A stretch of 64,000 nucleotides of DNA, taken from NCBI RefSeq assembly GCF_946885955.1, contig NZ_CAMPHI010000007.1, forward strand, positions 86,897 through 150,896, read 5' to 3'. Both the position numbers and the translations under genes were made by a program. The notes under the pieces are model-generated. The model ran no database searches and was not told the DNA's origin. It worked only from the letters and a program-made list of their open reading frames with translations. This document shows, one piece after another, positions 9,410 to 18,833 of this stretch (position 1 is its first letter; every line of letters starts with the position of its first letter). The DNA is from an uncultured Pseudomonas sp. (GTDB lineage Bacteria > Pseudomonadota > Gammaproteobacteria > Pseudomonadales > Pseudomonadaceae).

Positions 9410-10585
9410 TCACAGGCCGACAGTCACCGAAGGGGTGTCGACCGGGTTCAGGCAATAGTGCCCAATCAATTCACGTAGCAGACGCAGGGTCGGCTCGATA
9501 CGTGACATTTCCAGATATTCGCCGGGCTGGTGGGCGCAATCTATATCGCCGGGGCCGAGCACCAGGGTATCGCAGCCAAGCTGCTGAAGATAAGGCGCTT
9601 CGGTGGCAAATGCCACTGAAGCCGCGGCATGCCCGGTCAAACGTTCGGCGATGCGCACCAGTTCGCTGTCCGCACCCTGCTCGAATGGCGGCACGCTGGG
9701 AAACAACGGGGCGAAGTCGATCTGCACCTGATGGCGCTCGGCCAACGGCTGCAGCTTTTGCCGGATCGCCGCCCTGAGCGCCTCCGGCTGCATACCCGGC
9801 AGCGGCCGCAAATCGAACTCCAGGGAACATTGCCCGCAGATGCGGTTGGGGTTGTCACCGCCATGAATACAGCCGAAGTTCAGCGTGGGTAACGGCATGG
9901 TGAATTGCGGATTATTGAACTCGGCTTGCCATTGGCTGCGCAAACCCCGCAATTCGAGCATCACATCCTGCATCGCTTCCAGCGCGCTGTGACCCAATGC
10001 CGGGTCGGAGGAATGCCCGCTCTGGCCGAGGATATCGATGCGTTCCATCATGATCCCCTTGTGCAGGCGGATCGGTTTCAGGCCGGTCGGTTCGCCGATC
10101 ACCGCGGCGCGCCCCAGGGGCTTGCCGGCAGCAGCCAGGGCGCGGGCGCCGGACATCGAGCTCTCCTCGTCGCAGGTCGCGAGGATCAGCAGTGGTTGCT
10201 GAAAGCGCCGACTCAGCAAGGGCTGCACGGCCTCGATCACCAGGGCGAAGAAGCCCTTCATGTCGCAACTGCCCAAGCCGACCCAACGGCCATCGACCTC
10301 GGTGAGCTTGAGCGGATCGCTCTGCCATAACGCCTCATCGAAAGGCACGGTGTCGCTGTGCCCGGCCAGCACCAGGCCGCCGGGGCCGGAGCCATAGCTG
10401 GCGAGCAGATTGAATTTGCCGGGGCTGACCTGCTGTATCTCGCAGGTGAAACCGAGGTCGCCGAGCCAGCTCGACAACAGATCGATCACGGCACGGTTGG
10501 ACTGATCCAAAGACGCCTGGGTACAGCTCACCGAAGGCGCGGCGATCAGCGCGGCAAACTGTTCTTGGAAGGAGGGCAAAGGCAT
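9410..10585 (-). CDS. argE: N-acetylornithine deacetylase
   Basis: Removes the acetyl group from N-acetylornithine to give ornithine for arginine synthesis. 391 residues of the M20 metallopeptidase family: LAGHSDTVPFD carries the first metal ligand (His with Asp), GLGSCDMKGFFAL the bridging Asp, TCDEESSMSGA the catalytic Glu pair, and GEPTGLKPIRLHKG the next ligand; the last His is in DIDCAHQPGEYLEM. The length fits the family. It sits directly upstream of argA. Pseudomonas also uses the ArgJ transacetylase cycle, so this enzyme may be partly redundant. Confidence 0.94.
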   Translation of the reverse strand: MPLPSFQEQFAALIAAPSVSCTQASLDQSNRAVIDLLSSWLGDLGFTCEIQQVSPGKFNLLASYGSGPGGLVLAGHSDTVPFDEALWQSDPLKLTEVDGRWVGLGSCDMKGFFALVIEAVQPLLSRRFQQPLLILATCDEESSMSGARALAAAGKPLGRAAVIGEPTGLKPIRLHKGIMMERIDILGQSGHSSDPALGHSALEAMQDVMLELRGLRSQWQAEFNNPQFTMPLPTLNFGCIHGGDNPNRICGQCSLEFDLRPLPGMQPEALRAAIRQKLQPLAERHQVQIDFAPLFPSVPPFEQGADSELVRIAERLTGHAAASVAFATEAPYLQQLGCDTLVLGPGDIDCAHQPGEYLEMSRIEPTLRLLRELIGHYCLNPVDTPSVTVGL

Positions 10586-10657
10586 CTGTGGTCTCCGCTG
10601 GCGAGGCCCATGATAGGGCCAACGCCGTGGCGGAGGGAACCGCAGTGCGGGGCTAAC

Positions 10658-11920
10658 TCAGAGGAAAATGCCGCGCAGGATAAAGAAGAACACGATCGCC
10701 AGCAGCGCGCCCACCGGCAGGGTGATCAGCCAGGACATGAAGATCTTGCCGATCACGCCCAGGTTCAACGCACCTATACCGCGAGCCAGGCCGATGCCCA
10801 ATACCGCGCCCACCAGGGTGTGGGTAGTAGATACCGGCAGGCCGATGGCCGAGGCACCGACCACCGTGGTGGCGGTGGCCAGCTCGGCGGCGAAACCACG
10901 GCTTGGGGTCAGCTCGGTGATCTGCTTGCCGATGGTCGCGATCACCTTGTACCCGTAGGTGGCCAGACCGATGACGATGCCCACCGCGCCGAGCAGCAGC
11001 ACCCAGCTCGGCAGTGCGGCCTTGGCGCCGACGGCCTCGCCACCGGACTGGATCACCCCGACGATGGCCGCCAACGGGCCGACGGCATTGGCTACGTCGT
11101 TGGAGCCATGGGCGAAGGCCATCGAGCAGGCGGTGAAAATCATCAGCACAGCGAAGACTTTCTCCACGCTGGCGTAGTGGAAAGCCTTATCCGCTTCGAT
11201 ATCGACCTTGATCCGGCTGAGCAGAGCGATGCCCAACAGCATAATCAGCGCGCCGACGCCCAACGCGAGAAAGAAACCTTCGGTGCCGGAGAGATTCAGG
11301 CCGATATGCTTGAGGCCCTTGGTTACGGTCAGGACGCTGACCATGAAACCGGTGGCGAACATATACAGCGGCACGAAGCGCTTGGCGTTGAGGAACGGCT
11401 GATCGGTATCGATGATCAACTTCTGCACACTGATAAACAGGCCGAAAGCAACGAACCCGGAGAGCAGCGGCGAGATCACCCAGCTGGCGACGATAGGGCC
11501 GACGCCGGCCCAATGCACCGAATCAACGGACACACCGACCGCGGCGAAACCGATGATCGCACCGACGATCGAGTGGGTGGTGGAGACAGGCCAGCCCTTG
11601 ATCGAGGCGATCGCCAGCCAGGTGCCTGCCGCCAGCAGCGCCGACATCATGCCCAACACCATCAGATCGGGGCTGATCGCTGAGGCGTCGACGATGCCGC
11701 TTTTGATCGTCTCGGTTACCTGGCCACCAGCCAGGTAGGCACCGGCGAACTCGAACACCATGGCGACCATGATCGCCTGTTTGATGGTCAATGCATGGGA
11801 ACCCACCGAGGTGCCCATGGCATTCGCCACATCATTGGCACCCACGCCCCAGGCCATGAAAAAACCGAAGAGGCAGGCGAGCAGCAGAAGTACGAAGCCG
11901 TAGTCCGCAATCAAAGACAT
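10658..11920 (-). CDS. pitA: Low-affinity inorganic phosphate transporter, PiT family
   Basis: 420-residue inner-membrane protein with about ten hydrophobic segments. The two family signatures are present: GVGANDVANAMGTSVGS near residue 26 and HGSNDVANAVGPLAAIVG in the second half; both halves also carry a PVSTTH motif. It moves metal-phosphate with protons. The gene for a DUF47 partner lies 39 bases upstream on the same strand, a pairing typical of this family, in which the DUF47 protein modulates the transporter. Confidence 0.93.
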   Translation of the reverse strand: MSLIADYGFVLLLLACLFGFFMAWGVGANDVANAMGTSVGSHALTIKQAIMVAMVFEFAGAYLAGGQVTETIKSGIVDASAISPDLMVLGMMSALLAAGTWLAIASIKGWPVSTTHSIVGAIIGFAAVGVSVDSVHWAGVGPIVASWVISPLLSGFVAFGLFISVQKLIIDTDQPFLNAKRFVPLYMFATGFMVSVLTVTKGLKHIGLNLSGTEGFFLALGVGALIMLLGIALLSRIKVDIEADKAFHYASVEKVFAVLMIFTACSMAFAHGSNDVANAVGPLAAIVGVIQSGGEAVGAKAALPSWVLLLGAVGIVIGLATYGYKVIATIGKQITELTPSRGFAAELATATTVVGASAIGLPVSTTHTLVGAVLGIGLARGIGALNLGVIGKIFMSWLITLPVGALLAIVFFFILRGIFL

Positions 11921-11959
11921 AAGTTATTAATCCGTAGATTCCAGAAAGAACACTGGCGC

Positions 11960-12637
11960 TTAGCGCGCCAGCAGTTGCTCCAGTCGGTTACCGACGCGCT
12001 CGGCGCGATCGGCTACATCACCAATCCACTCGATGATCTTGTAGAGGAACATCACGTCGACCGCCGGAAGGTCCTTTTCCAGTTTGAACAGCGCCCGACG
12101 CACGTCGATCTGCATGACGTCGGTATCGCGTTCGATTTGCTCCAATTCTTCGACCATGGACTCGACCAGCGCCGCTTCGCGCCCGCCGAAGCCGGTTTCC
12201 AGCAATTCGTCCAGTTCGTTCATCGCCTTCAGCGCCTGCGCGCTGGCCTCCACGGTGCGCTGCACGAAGGCGCGCATCAACGGTTGCAACGCCAGCGGAA
12301 TGGCCATCTCGCGGCCGAGCATCAAGCCGGAGATGTCCTTGGCGCGGTTGGCCACTTTGTCCTGTACACTCAGCAGCTCAAGCAGGTCCGAACGCGGTAC
12401 CGGCAGAAACAGGCTCTTGGGCAGGTGCAAGCGCACGCTCTTCTTGAGCTTGTCGGCCTCATCCTCCAGCCGCGCCATGTCCTGTTGCACCTGTTCCGCT
12501 TTAGCCCAATCCTCGGCCATCACGGCTTCGAAGAATGGCAGCAGATTTGCTGCACATTCGTGGGCTTTGGCGAAGTGCTTCTGCATCGGCCCGATGGGTG
12601 AGCGACCGAACAGGCTGGCGAATGGATTGATTGGCAT
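11960..12637 (-). CDS. DUF47/TIGR00153 phosphate-transport accessory protein (PhoU-like)
   Basis: 225 residues, mainly alpha-helical with many charged heptads, as in PhoU-related four-helix proteins. MPINPFASLFGRSPIGPMQKH is the usual start of TIGR00153 members, and LPVPRSDLLELLSVQDKVANRAKDI with the later YKIIEWIGDVADRAERVGNRL are typical conserved stretches. It is the first gene of a two-gene unit with the PiT transporter. Its likely job is to adjust phosphate uptake; this is inferred from family pairing. Confidence 0.9.
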   Translation of the reverse strand: MPINPFASLFGRSPIGPMQKHFAKAHECAANLLPFFEAVMAEDWAKAEQVQQDMARLEDEADKLKKSVRLHLPKSLFLPVPRSDLLELLSVQDKVANRAKDISGLMLGREMAIPLALQPLMRAFVQRTVEASAQALKAMNELDELLETGFGGREAALVESMVEELEQIERDTDVMQIDVRRALFKLEKDLPAVDVMFLYKIIEWIGDVADRAERVGNRLEQLLAR

Positions 12638-12749
12638 TAGGGTGAACCCCAGTTTTGAGAAGGCGCCAAGTATACGGTTCGCTCCCGCGACTCGCCACCT
12701 CAGGTAATCGGACTGTCACAACTTCATAGTAGGCGCTCGACTCATCATC

Positions 12750-14114
12750 ATGAACAAAGAAACCGAAATCAAATTGCGCGCCAGCCGCGAAACCCTGGCT
12801 GCCCTGCGCGATCATCCGCTACTGAAAAAACGCAACAAGAGCGGCTGGGAACAGCGCGACCTGTTCAACCAATATTTCGATACCCCCGCACGCGACCTGG
12901 CCAATGCCAAGGTCGCCCTGCGCTTGCGCCGCGACGGCGATGCCATTATCCAGACCCTGAAAACCCGCGGACAAAGCGTCGCCGGCCTGTCCGAACGCAA
13001 CGAGTGGGACTGGTACCTGGAAAGCGCCGAACTGGACCTGAGCAAGCTCGACGACAGCTGCTGGCCGGCGGCTTTGGCTGACCTCGACAAAAGCCTGTTG
13101 CAACCGATCTTCACTACCGACTTCGTGCGCCAGCGCGCCGATATTGCCTGGGGCCGCGGCAAGGCCAAGGTGCAGATCGAAGCGGCCTTGGACCTGGGAA
13201 AAGTCACTGCCGGCGAGGGCGAAGAAGAAATCTGCGAGCTGGAGCTGGAACTGCGCCAGGGCGAACCCGACGCCTTGCTGGAACTGGCCGCCGAGCTCGC
13301 CGCCGACCTGCCGCTTATGCCCTGCGACATCAGCAAGGCCGAGCGCGGTTATCGCCTGTTTGATTCAGGCAGCTACAGCCTCAGCCTGCCCGCGCCGCAG
13401 CTCAGCGCCGAATTGAGCCTGGACGACAGCGTCGCCGCCCTGGCCTGGCACCTGCTCGGCAGCAGTCAGCGCCTGGCCGAACAGTACCGTTTCAACGGCC
13501 ATTGGCGCTTGCTCGGCGATTGGCTGGAACAGCTTATCGGCCTGCGCGCATTGCTCGCCAGCCTCGGCCAGGCAGCACCGCGCAGCAGCAGTAGCGAACT
13601 GCGTCAGAACCTCGATGCGCTGCTGAGCGACTGGCGCCCGCGACTGCAAGCCGGCCAGCTCGACGACGCCGTACGCAAGGCCGCACCGGCGCGATTCGCC
13701 GCCGAACTGCAGGGCACTCGCTGGGGTCGGTTCTCCCTGAACAGTTCGCGCTGGCTGCTCGCTCGTGGCTGGACCGCCGCGCGCAACAACCGCGGCAATC
13801 GCCAGGGCGCAGCGCCTTTGGGCAACTGGTTGCCGACCCTGATTGCCGAAGAAGGCAAGGAGCTGCAACTCAAGCGCTACCATCAACAACCGGAAGACCT
13901 CGCCGAGCAGTTGCCGCGTATCGAACGCCTGCTGGTCTGGCTGCGTCTGGCGCGCAGCACCCTGGAGGTGCCGGAGGTCGACCGCCTGTATGGCGAGCTG
14001 AGCAAGTTGAGCGAGTTGGCGCAGCAGGCCATCGATCCCGAGATATTGGCCGCGCGGCAAGCCCAGGCCCATACTGTGGCATCGCTAAAAGCCTGGCGCG
14101 CACTGGTGAAGTAA
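12750..14114 (+). CDS. CYTH and CHAD domain protein (probable inorganic triphosphatase)
   Basis: 454 residues. The N-terminal CYTH domain begins MNKETEIKLRAS, with the family ExExK signature, and continues with paired basic/acidic strands (LRLRRDGDAIIQTLKT; EICELELELRQG); such domains hydrolyse triphosphate with Mg2+. From about residue 230 a helical CHAD domain rich in conserved His/Arg/Lys (LAWHLLGSSQRLAEQYRF, RLLVWLRLARSTLEV) follows; CHAD domains bind polyphosphate. It is divergent from the DUF47-PiT unit, which fits a role in phosphate metabolism. Confidence 0.9.
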   Translation: MNKETEIKLRASRETLAALRDHPLLKKRNKSGWEQRDLFNQYFDTPARDLANAKVALRLRRDGDAIIQTLKTRGQSVAGLSERNEWDWYLESAELDLSKLDDSCWPAALADLDKSLLQPIFTTDFVRQRADIAWGRGKAKVQIEAALDLGKVTAGEGEEEICELELELRQGEPDALLELAAELAADLPLMPCDISKAERGYRLFDSGSYSLSLPAPQLSAELSLDDSVAALAWHLLGSSQRLAEQYRFNGHWRLLGDWLEQLIGLRALLASLGQAAPRSSSSELRQNLDALLSDWRPRLQAGQLDDAVRKAAPARFAAELQGTRWGRFSLNSSRWLLARGWTAARNNRGNRQGAAPLGNWLPTLIAEEGKELQLKRYHQQPEDLAEQLPRIERLLVWLRLARSTLEVPEVDRLYGELSKLSELAQQAIDPEILAARQAQAHTVASLKAWRALVK

Positions 14115-14122
14115 GCTGCAAG

Positions 14123-14290
14123 CTAGGAGCCTGTCGGACTTAACACTGCTCTACTGCGGAAAAGCCGGACTTGGCCATTTTTGCTGCTCTTTCTCGTTAA
14201 ATAGCCAGCTATTCGCCTCGAAAGACCAACAAAACTGACTCAAGCCGAACTTTCCCTCGCTACGAACGGTCAAGTCCGACAGGCTCCTAG
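14123..14290. mobile_element. 168-bp MITE-like element with perfect terminal inverted repeats
   Basis: The left end CTAGGAGCCTGTCGGACTT (14123-14141) is the exact reverse complement of the right end AAGTCCGACAGGCTCCTAG (14272-14290). Both ends carry CTAG, which may be a 4-bp target duplication of the YTAR type used by IS5-group elements. The interior has no open frame. It lies between the stop of the CYTH-CHAD gene and the secretion ATPase gene, so it breaks no gene. The transposase that would mobilise it is not in the window. Confidence 0.85.
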
Positions 14291-14375
14291 TGTGGCGTTT
14301 ATGCGTTGGCGCGCAATAGTCTTTGCGCCAGCGCTTTAAACTTGGCGTCTACTGCCCTGCCTGCTGAGGAGCCCC

Positions 14376-16160
14376 ATGTCTGCATTAGCTGCGAACGCCC
14401 CCGATCGCCTGCTGGATCTCAACGACCTGCTGCGCGAGCTGATCGCCCAGGGCAAGGTCGCGCAGGACAGCGCCGAGCAATGCCTGACCATCCGCCGCAG
14501 CGCGGTAAACAATCAGCAGCACCCCCTGGAATTTCTCGCCGCGCAGCACCTGGACGACCTCAGCCGCCCTGGTAAAACCCTGGATCTGGAGTACCTGACC
14601 ACCTGGCTGGCCGAGTTCGCCGGCCAGCCTTACCTGCGTATCGACCCGCTGAAGATCGATGTCGCGGCGGTGACCCCGCTGATGTCCTATGCCTTCGCCC
14701 AACGCCACAAGATTCTCGCCGTGGCGGTGGACAGCGAGAGCGTCACCATCGCCAGCGCGCAGCCGCTGATGCGCAGCTGGGAAGCCAACCTGACCCATGT
14801 GCTCAAGCGCCCGATCAAGCGCGTTGTGGCCAACCCGCTGGATATCCAGCGCTTTACCGTGGAGTTCTATCGCCTGGCCAAATCGGTCAGCGGCGCCAGC
14901 GCCGGTGGCGACAAGATCAGCGGGGTCGGCAACTTCGAGCAGCTGCTCAACCTTGGCGCCCAGGACCAGGAGCCCGACGCCAACGACGCCCACATCGTCA
15001 ACATCGTCGACTGGCTGTTCCAGTACGCCTTCCAGCAGCGCGCCAGCGATATCCATATCGAGCCGCGCCGCGAACAGGGTAGCGTGCGCTTTCGCATCGA
15101 CGGCGTGCTGCACACCGTCTACCAATTCCCGCCGCAGGTGACCATGGCCGTGGTCAGCCGCCTGAAGAGCCTGGGCCGGATGAACGTCGCGGAAAAACGC
15201 AAACCCCAGGACGGCCGGGTCAAGACCAAGACCCCGGATGGCGGCGAAGTCGAACTGCGTCTGTCGACCCTGCCGACGGCCTTCGGCGAAAAGATGGTGA
15301 TGCGGATTTTCGACCCGGAAGTGCTGTTGAAAAGCTTCGACCAGCTGGGCTTCTCGCCGGACGACCTGAAACGCTGGCAGAGCATGACCAGCCAGCCCAA
15401 CGGCATCATTCTGGTCACCGGACCGACCGGTTCGGGCAAGACCACCACGCTCTATACCACGCTCAAGCAGCTGGCCACCGACGAGGTCAACGTCTGCACC
15501 ATCGAAGACCCGATCGAGATGATCGAAGGCGCCTTCAACCAGATGCAGGTGCAGAGCAATATCGAGCTGACCTTCGCCAGCGGCGTACGGGCGCTGATGC
15601 GCCAAGACCCGGATATCATCATGGTCGGCGAAATCCGCGACCTGGAGACCGCCGAGATGGCGATCCAGGCCGCACTCACCGGTCACCTGGTGCTCTCCAC
15701 CCTGCACACCAACGACTCGCCGAGCGCCATCACCCGCCTGCTGGAACTCGGCGTGCCGCATTACCTGCTCAAGGCCACATTGCTCGGCGTCATGGCCCAG
15801 CGCCTGGTGCGCACCCTGTGCCCACACTGCAAGGTGCCGCACGAACTCAACGAGGATGACTGGCAGAGCCTGACCAAGCCCTGGAATGCGCCGCTGCCGT
15901 CCGGCGCGCAGAAGGCCGTGGGCTGCCTGGAGTGCCGCGACACCGGCTACCGCGGCCGCGCCGGGGTCTACGAAATCATGCTGATCAACGACGCGATGAA
16001 GCCGCTGATCAGCGCCGATACCGACCTCTCCAGCCTGCGCCGCCATGCGTTCAAGGAGGGCATGCGCAGCCTGCGCCTGTCAGGCGCGCAAAAGGTTGCC
16101 GCCGGCCTGACCACCATCGAGGAAGTGCTGCGCGTCACCCCGCAGAGCGAACAGAAATAA
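14376..16160 (+). CDS. GspE/PilB-type secretion or pilus ATPase
   Basis: 594 residues. After an N-terminal regulatory domain (about 1-190) the ATPase core follows: Walker A GPTGSGKTTTLYTTL (about 348-362), the Asp box around IEDPIEMIEGAFNQ, Walker B region LMRQDPDIIMVGEIRD, and the His box LVLSTLHTNDSPSA. A zinc-binding tetracysteine (CPHC ... CLEC) near residue 485-515 marks the GspE/PilB branch. It would power assembly of a type II secretion pseudopilus or type IV pilus. No gsp or pil genes adjoin it, so its machine is unknown. GAGGAG lies 7 bases before the ATG. Confidence 0.93.
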   Translation: MSALAANAPDRLLDLNDLLRELIAQGKVAQDSAEQCLTIRRSAVNNQQHPLEFLAAQHLDDLSRPGKTLDLEYLTTWLAEFAGQPYLRIDPLKIDVAAVTPLMSYAFAQRHKILAVAVDSESVTIASAQPLMRSWEANLTHVLKRPIKRVVANPLDIQRFTVEFYRLAKSVSGASAGGDKISGVGNFEQLLNLGAQDQEPDANDAHIVNIVDWLFQYAFQQRASDIHIEPRREQGSVRFRIDGVLHTVYQFPPQVTMAVVSRLKSLGRMNVAEKRKPQDGRVKTKTPDGGEVELRLSTLPTAFGEKMVMRIFDPEVLLKSFDQLGFSPDDLKRWQSMTSQPNGIILVTGPTGSGKTTTLYTTLKQLATDEVNVCTIEDPIEMIEGAFNQMQVQSNIELTFASGVRALMRQDPDIIMVGEIRDLETAEMAIQAALTGHLVLSTLHTNDSPSAITRLLELGVPHYLLKATLLGVMAQRLVRTLCPHCKVPHELNEDDWQSLTKPWNAPLPSGAQKAVGCLECRDTGYRGRAGVYEIMLINDAMKPLISADTDLSSLRRHAFKEGMRSLRLSGAQKVAAGLTTIEEVLRVTPQSEQK

Positions 16161-16303
16161 CCAGCGGGCACTTGCGCGACCTTGGCTCGTCCTGATCGCA
16201 GAGACTTGCAGCAGCTAGCTTGCAGGCGATCCCCAGACCGCTGCCGTGGATACCCTGATCGCCCGTCGGCAGACGCCTATAAACTGCAGATGCGCTTCGC
16301 GCA

Positions 16304-17005
16304 CTAGCCCCGGGAAGCCAGCGTCGCGATATGCTGCGGCTTGCAATTCAGATAAGCCGAACCCTGCAGCCAACGCGGGTCGGAATGCCAGGCGAAGAGA
16401 AACTGCCCGCCCTTGAGCTCGTCGACCACCATCCGCGCAACCTCGGGGCGCACCGCCGGGCACCCCAGGCTCCGCCCGATCCGCCCCTGACTGCGCGCCA
16501 ATAGCGGGTTCACGTAGTCAGCGCCATGGATGACGATGGCGCGTTCACGTGCCAGATCGTTCAGGCCGGGCTCGAGGCCGTCCATACGCAGCGAATAGCC
16601 ATGCTTGCCACTGTAACTCTCGGCGGTGCGAAACAAGCCGAGGCTGCTCTGATGGCTGCCGAGGAGGTTGGAGAAGCTGTCAGCGAAGTTCTCCCCCGAC
16701 GCACGGCCATGGGCGACGAAATCGCGCAGCAACAAACGCTTCTGACGCAGGTCGAAAATCCACAGGCGGCGCTCGACGGACGGCCGGGAAAAGTCGATTA
16801 CCGCCAGACGGCGGGCCGGTTCGGCGCCATGATTGACCGCGCACTGCATCGCCGCCAGGGCATGCTGCAGTGCCTGGCGGTCGAGCCCGGGGGCAATTCG
16901 CGCCAGGTCATCGAACAGTGCATCCTGCTGCGGCGTGGCCGCCAGCAGCGATGCACAAAAAAACCACAACCCCGCCAGGCAGAGCCGGCCAGAACGTCGA
17001 AACAT
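16304..17005 (-). CDS. Exported murein L,D-transpeptidase catalytic domain protein
   Basis: 233 residues. The start at 17005 (MFRRSGRLCLAGLWFFCASLLA, a clear signal peptide) is chosen because AGGGGA stands 8 bases upstream; the open frame runs 41 codons further. The body matches the YkuD-like murein transpeptidase family: GLFRTAESYSGKHGYSLRMD, AIVIHGADYV with the catalytic His, and GRSLGCPAVRPE with the catalytic Cys. It would act on peptidoglycan peptides in the periplasm. It converges with the ATPase gene and is divergent from the second L,D-transpeptidase gene. Confidence 0.9.
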   Translation of the reverse strand: MFRRSGRLCLAGLWFFCASLLAATPQQDALFDDLARIAPGLDRQALQHALAAMQCAVNHGAEPARRLAVIDFSRPSVERRLWIFDLRQKRLLLRDFVAHGRASGENFADSFSNLLGSHQSSLGLFRTAESYSGKHGYSLRMDGLEPGLNDLARERAIVIHGADYVNPLLARSQGRIGRSLGCPAVRPEVARMVVDELKGGQFLFAWHSDPRWLQGSAYLNCKPQHIATLASRG

Positions 17006-17127
17006 GCGCGCAAAATCCCCTAGGAAAGCTGCTCCAGGACATCCTGTCACAAGATCCAACCGCGACTCGCTTATACTCTTTACGGCACATTGCCATGCCA
17101 TTGTGAGCCAAGGAACGGAGCAGTACA

Positions 17128-18720
17128 TTGATCAATAAATGCGCATCCTACCTGAGCGCCGCCCTGCTCAGCCTGCCACTGGTCGCCCAGGCTACGGAGC
17201 AGCTGGTCGGCAGCAACGCCGATCTACGCCCGCAACTGCAGGCGCAGGCGGCGTATTGCGCAGCGCAGTCGGCCAACCTGGATGGCGATGCGCAGCGATT
17301 GCTGGTGGATTTCTACCTGCAACGCGAAGGCCGCCGCGCCTGGCAGACCGAGGCGCAACAGCAGCAGTTGCGCGAACAGATCGAACAGCTGGCGGACGAC
17401 GGCCTGCAGCCCGATGAATACCCGCTGCCCACGCCGAGCATGGCCGAGCCCAGCGAGCAACGCGATTGCGCGGACCTGCTCACCAGCCACAGCTACCTGC
17501 AAGCACTGCTGCATCTGCGCCGCGGCCGGCTGCTGCAACAGCGTCTGGAACCCCTCTGGCGAGATGCGCAACTGGGCCATGCGGACCCGAGACTGGCGAC
17601 GCTGTCACTTGCCCTGTACCACCTCGACGATCCCGCCCGCGCATTCGCCCAGGCCCGTCCCGCCAACGAACGCTATCGCCGCCTGCGCGCCGCCTATGCG
17701 GCGCAACGGCGCCAACCCCTGGCCGAGTGGTCGGCATTGCCGAACGGTCCGCTGTTAAGGCCGGCGCAAGAAGACGCAAGGCTCGCGGCCTTGCGCACAC
17801 GGCTCGCGGCCGAAGGCTACCTGCACGTAGCCAGCAATGAACTACCCGAGGCTTACGACTCGGCCACCGCCGCCGCGCTGCAACGCTTCCAGGCTGAGCA
17901 CGGGCTCAAGGACGACGGCATCCTCGGCCCCGCCAGCCTGGTCGAGCTGAACCTGAGCGCCCAACATCGCCGCGATCAGCTACGCGCCAACCTGGAGCGC
18001 CTGCGCTGGCTTGCCGACGATCTGGACGCCGCCCAGGTTGCGATCAACGTCGCTGCCGCCGAGCTGTTGGTCGTGCGCGAGGGACGCACGCTCTGGCGCA
18101 CCCGCACCCAGGTCGGTCGCCCAGCACGGAGAACCCCGCTGCTCGCATCGCGGATCACCCGGCTGACGTTGAACCCGACCTGGACGGTGCCGCCGACCAT
18201 TCTGCGTGAAGACAAACTGCCGGCGATCCGCGAGGACATCGCCTACCTTGAGCAAAACCAGCTGAGCGTTTTCGACCGCGACGGCAACCGTCTCGACCCG
18301 CAAACCCTGGACTGGAGCAACCCCGGGAGCATCCTGTTGCGTCAGGCGGCCGGCATCCGCAACCCTCTGGGGCGCGCGGCCGTGCGTTTCACCAACCCGT
18401 TTTCCGTGTACCTGCACGATACGCCCAGCCAGCAGCTGTTCGACAAAGCGCCGCGTCCGTTCAGTTCCGGTTGCGTCCGGGTGGAAACCATCGACACCCT
18501 GCTCGCCTGGCTGCTGGCCCCCGATGAGGTGGAGGGCGTACAAAGCCGCATCGCCAGCGGCAAAACCCAGGAATACCGCCTGCAACACCCGGCGCCGCTG
18601 CTGATCGCTTACTGGACCGCCGAAGCCAGCGCCGACGGCAGCCTGCACTATGCCCCCGACATCTACGATCTGGATGCCCGGCTGATAGCCGCGCTGGCCG
18701 CCGCCAGCACGCGCGATTAA
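17128..18720 (+). CDS. L,D-transpeptidase, YcbB/LdtD type
   Basis: 530 residues, starting at TTG (17128) with GGAG 7 bases upstream; an ATG 11 bases later is out of frame. Signal peptide (ASYLSAALLSLPLVAQA), a helical N-terminal domain, a peptidoglycan-binding domain (about 250-275, TAAALQRFQAEHGLKDDG), then the YkuD catalytic domain, ending in FSSGCVRVE with the nucleophilic Cys and an upstream His in VYLHDTPS. Enzymes of this type make 3-3 crosslinks between stem peptides. It stands back to back with another, smaller L,D-transpeptidase gene, so the shared 122-bp interval holds both promoters. Confidence 0.93.
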   Translation: MINKCASYLSAALLSLPLVAQATEQLVGSNADLRPQLQAQAAYCAAQSANLDGDAQRLLVDFYLQREGRRAWQTEAQQQQLREQIEQLADDGLQPDEYPLPTPSMAEPSEQRDCADLLTSHSYLQALLHLRRGRLLQQRLEPLWRDAQLGHADPRLATLSLALYHLDDPARAFAQARPANERYRRLRAAYAAQRRQPLAEWSALPNGPLLRPAQEDARLAALRTRLAAEGYLHVASNELPEAYDSATAAALQRFQAEHGLKDDGILGPASLVELNLSAQHRRDQLRANLERLRWLADDLDAAQVAINVAAAELLVVREGRTLWRTRTQVGRPARRTPLLASRITRLTLNPTWTVPPTILREDKLPAIREDIAYLEQNQLSVFDRDGNRLDPQTLDWSNPGSILLRQAAGIRNPLGRAAVRFTNPFSVYLHDTPSQQLFDKAPRPFSSGCVRVETIDTLLAWLLAPDEVEGVQSRIASGKTQEYRLQHPAPLLIAYWTAEASADGSLHYAPDIYDLDARLIAALAAASTRD

Positions 18721-18833
18721 ATGATTACCACCGTACAGCGCAGCGCCGGATAACCGCAGTCACACTGATCGGCACCGGATTCGCCCGGGTTGTGCTTAGA
18801 TGTCATAACGCCCACTAATCAGAGAAGCAGTTT

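Noticed and set aside
14385..16046. 553-residue frame opposite the GspE-like ATPase
   Set aside because: Shadow of a gene with all ATPase motifs intact.
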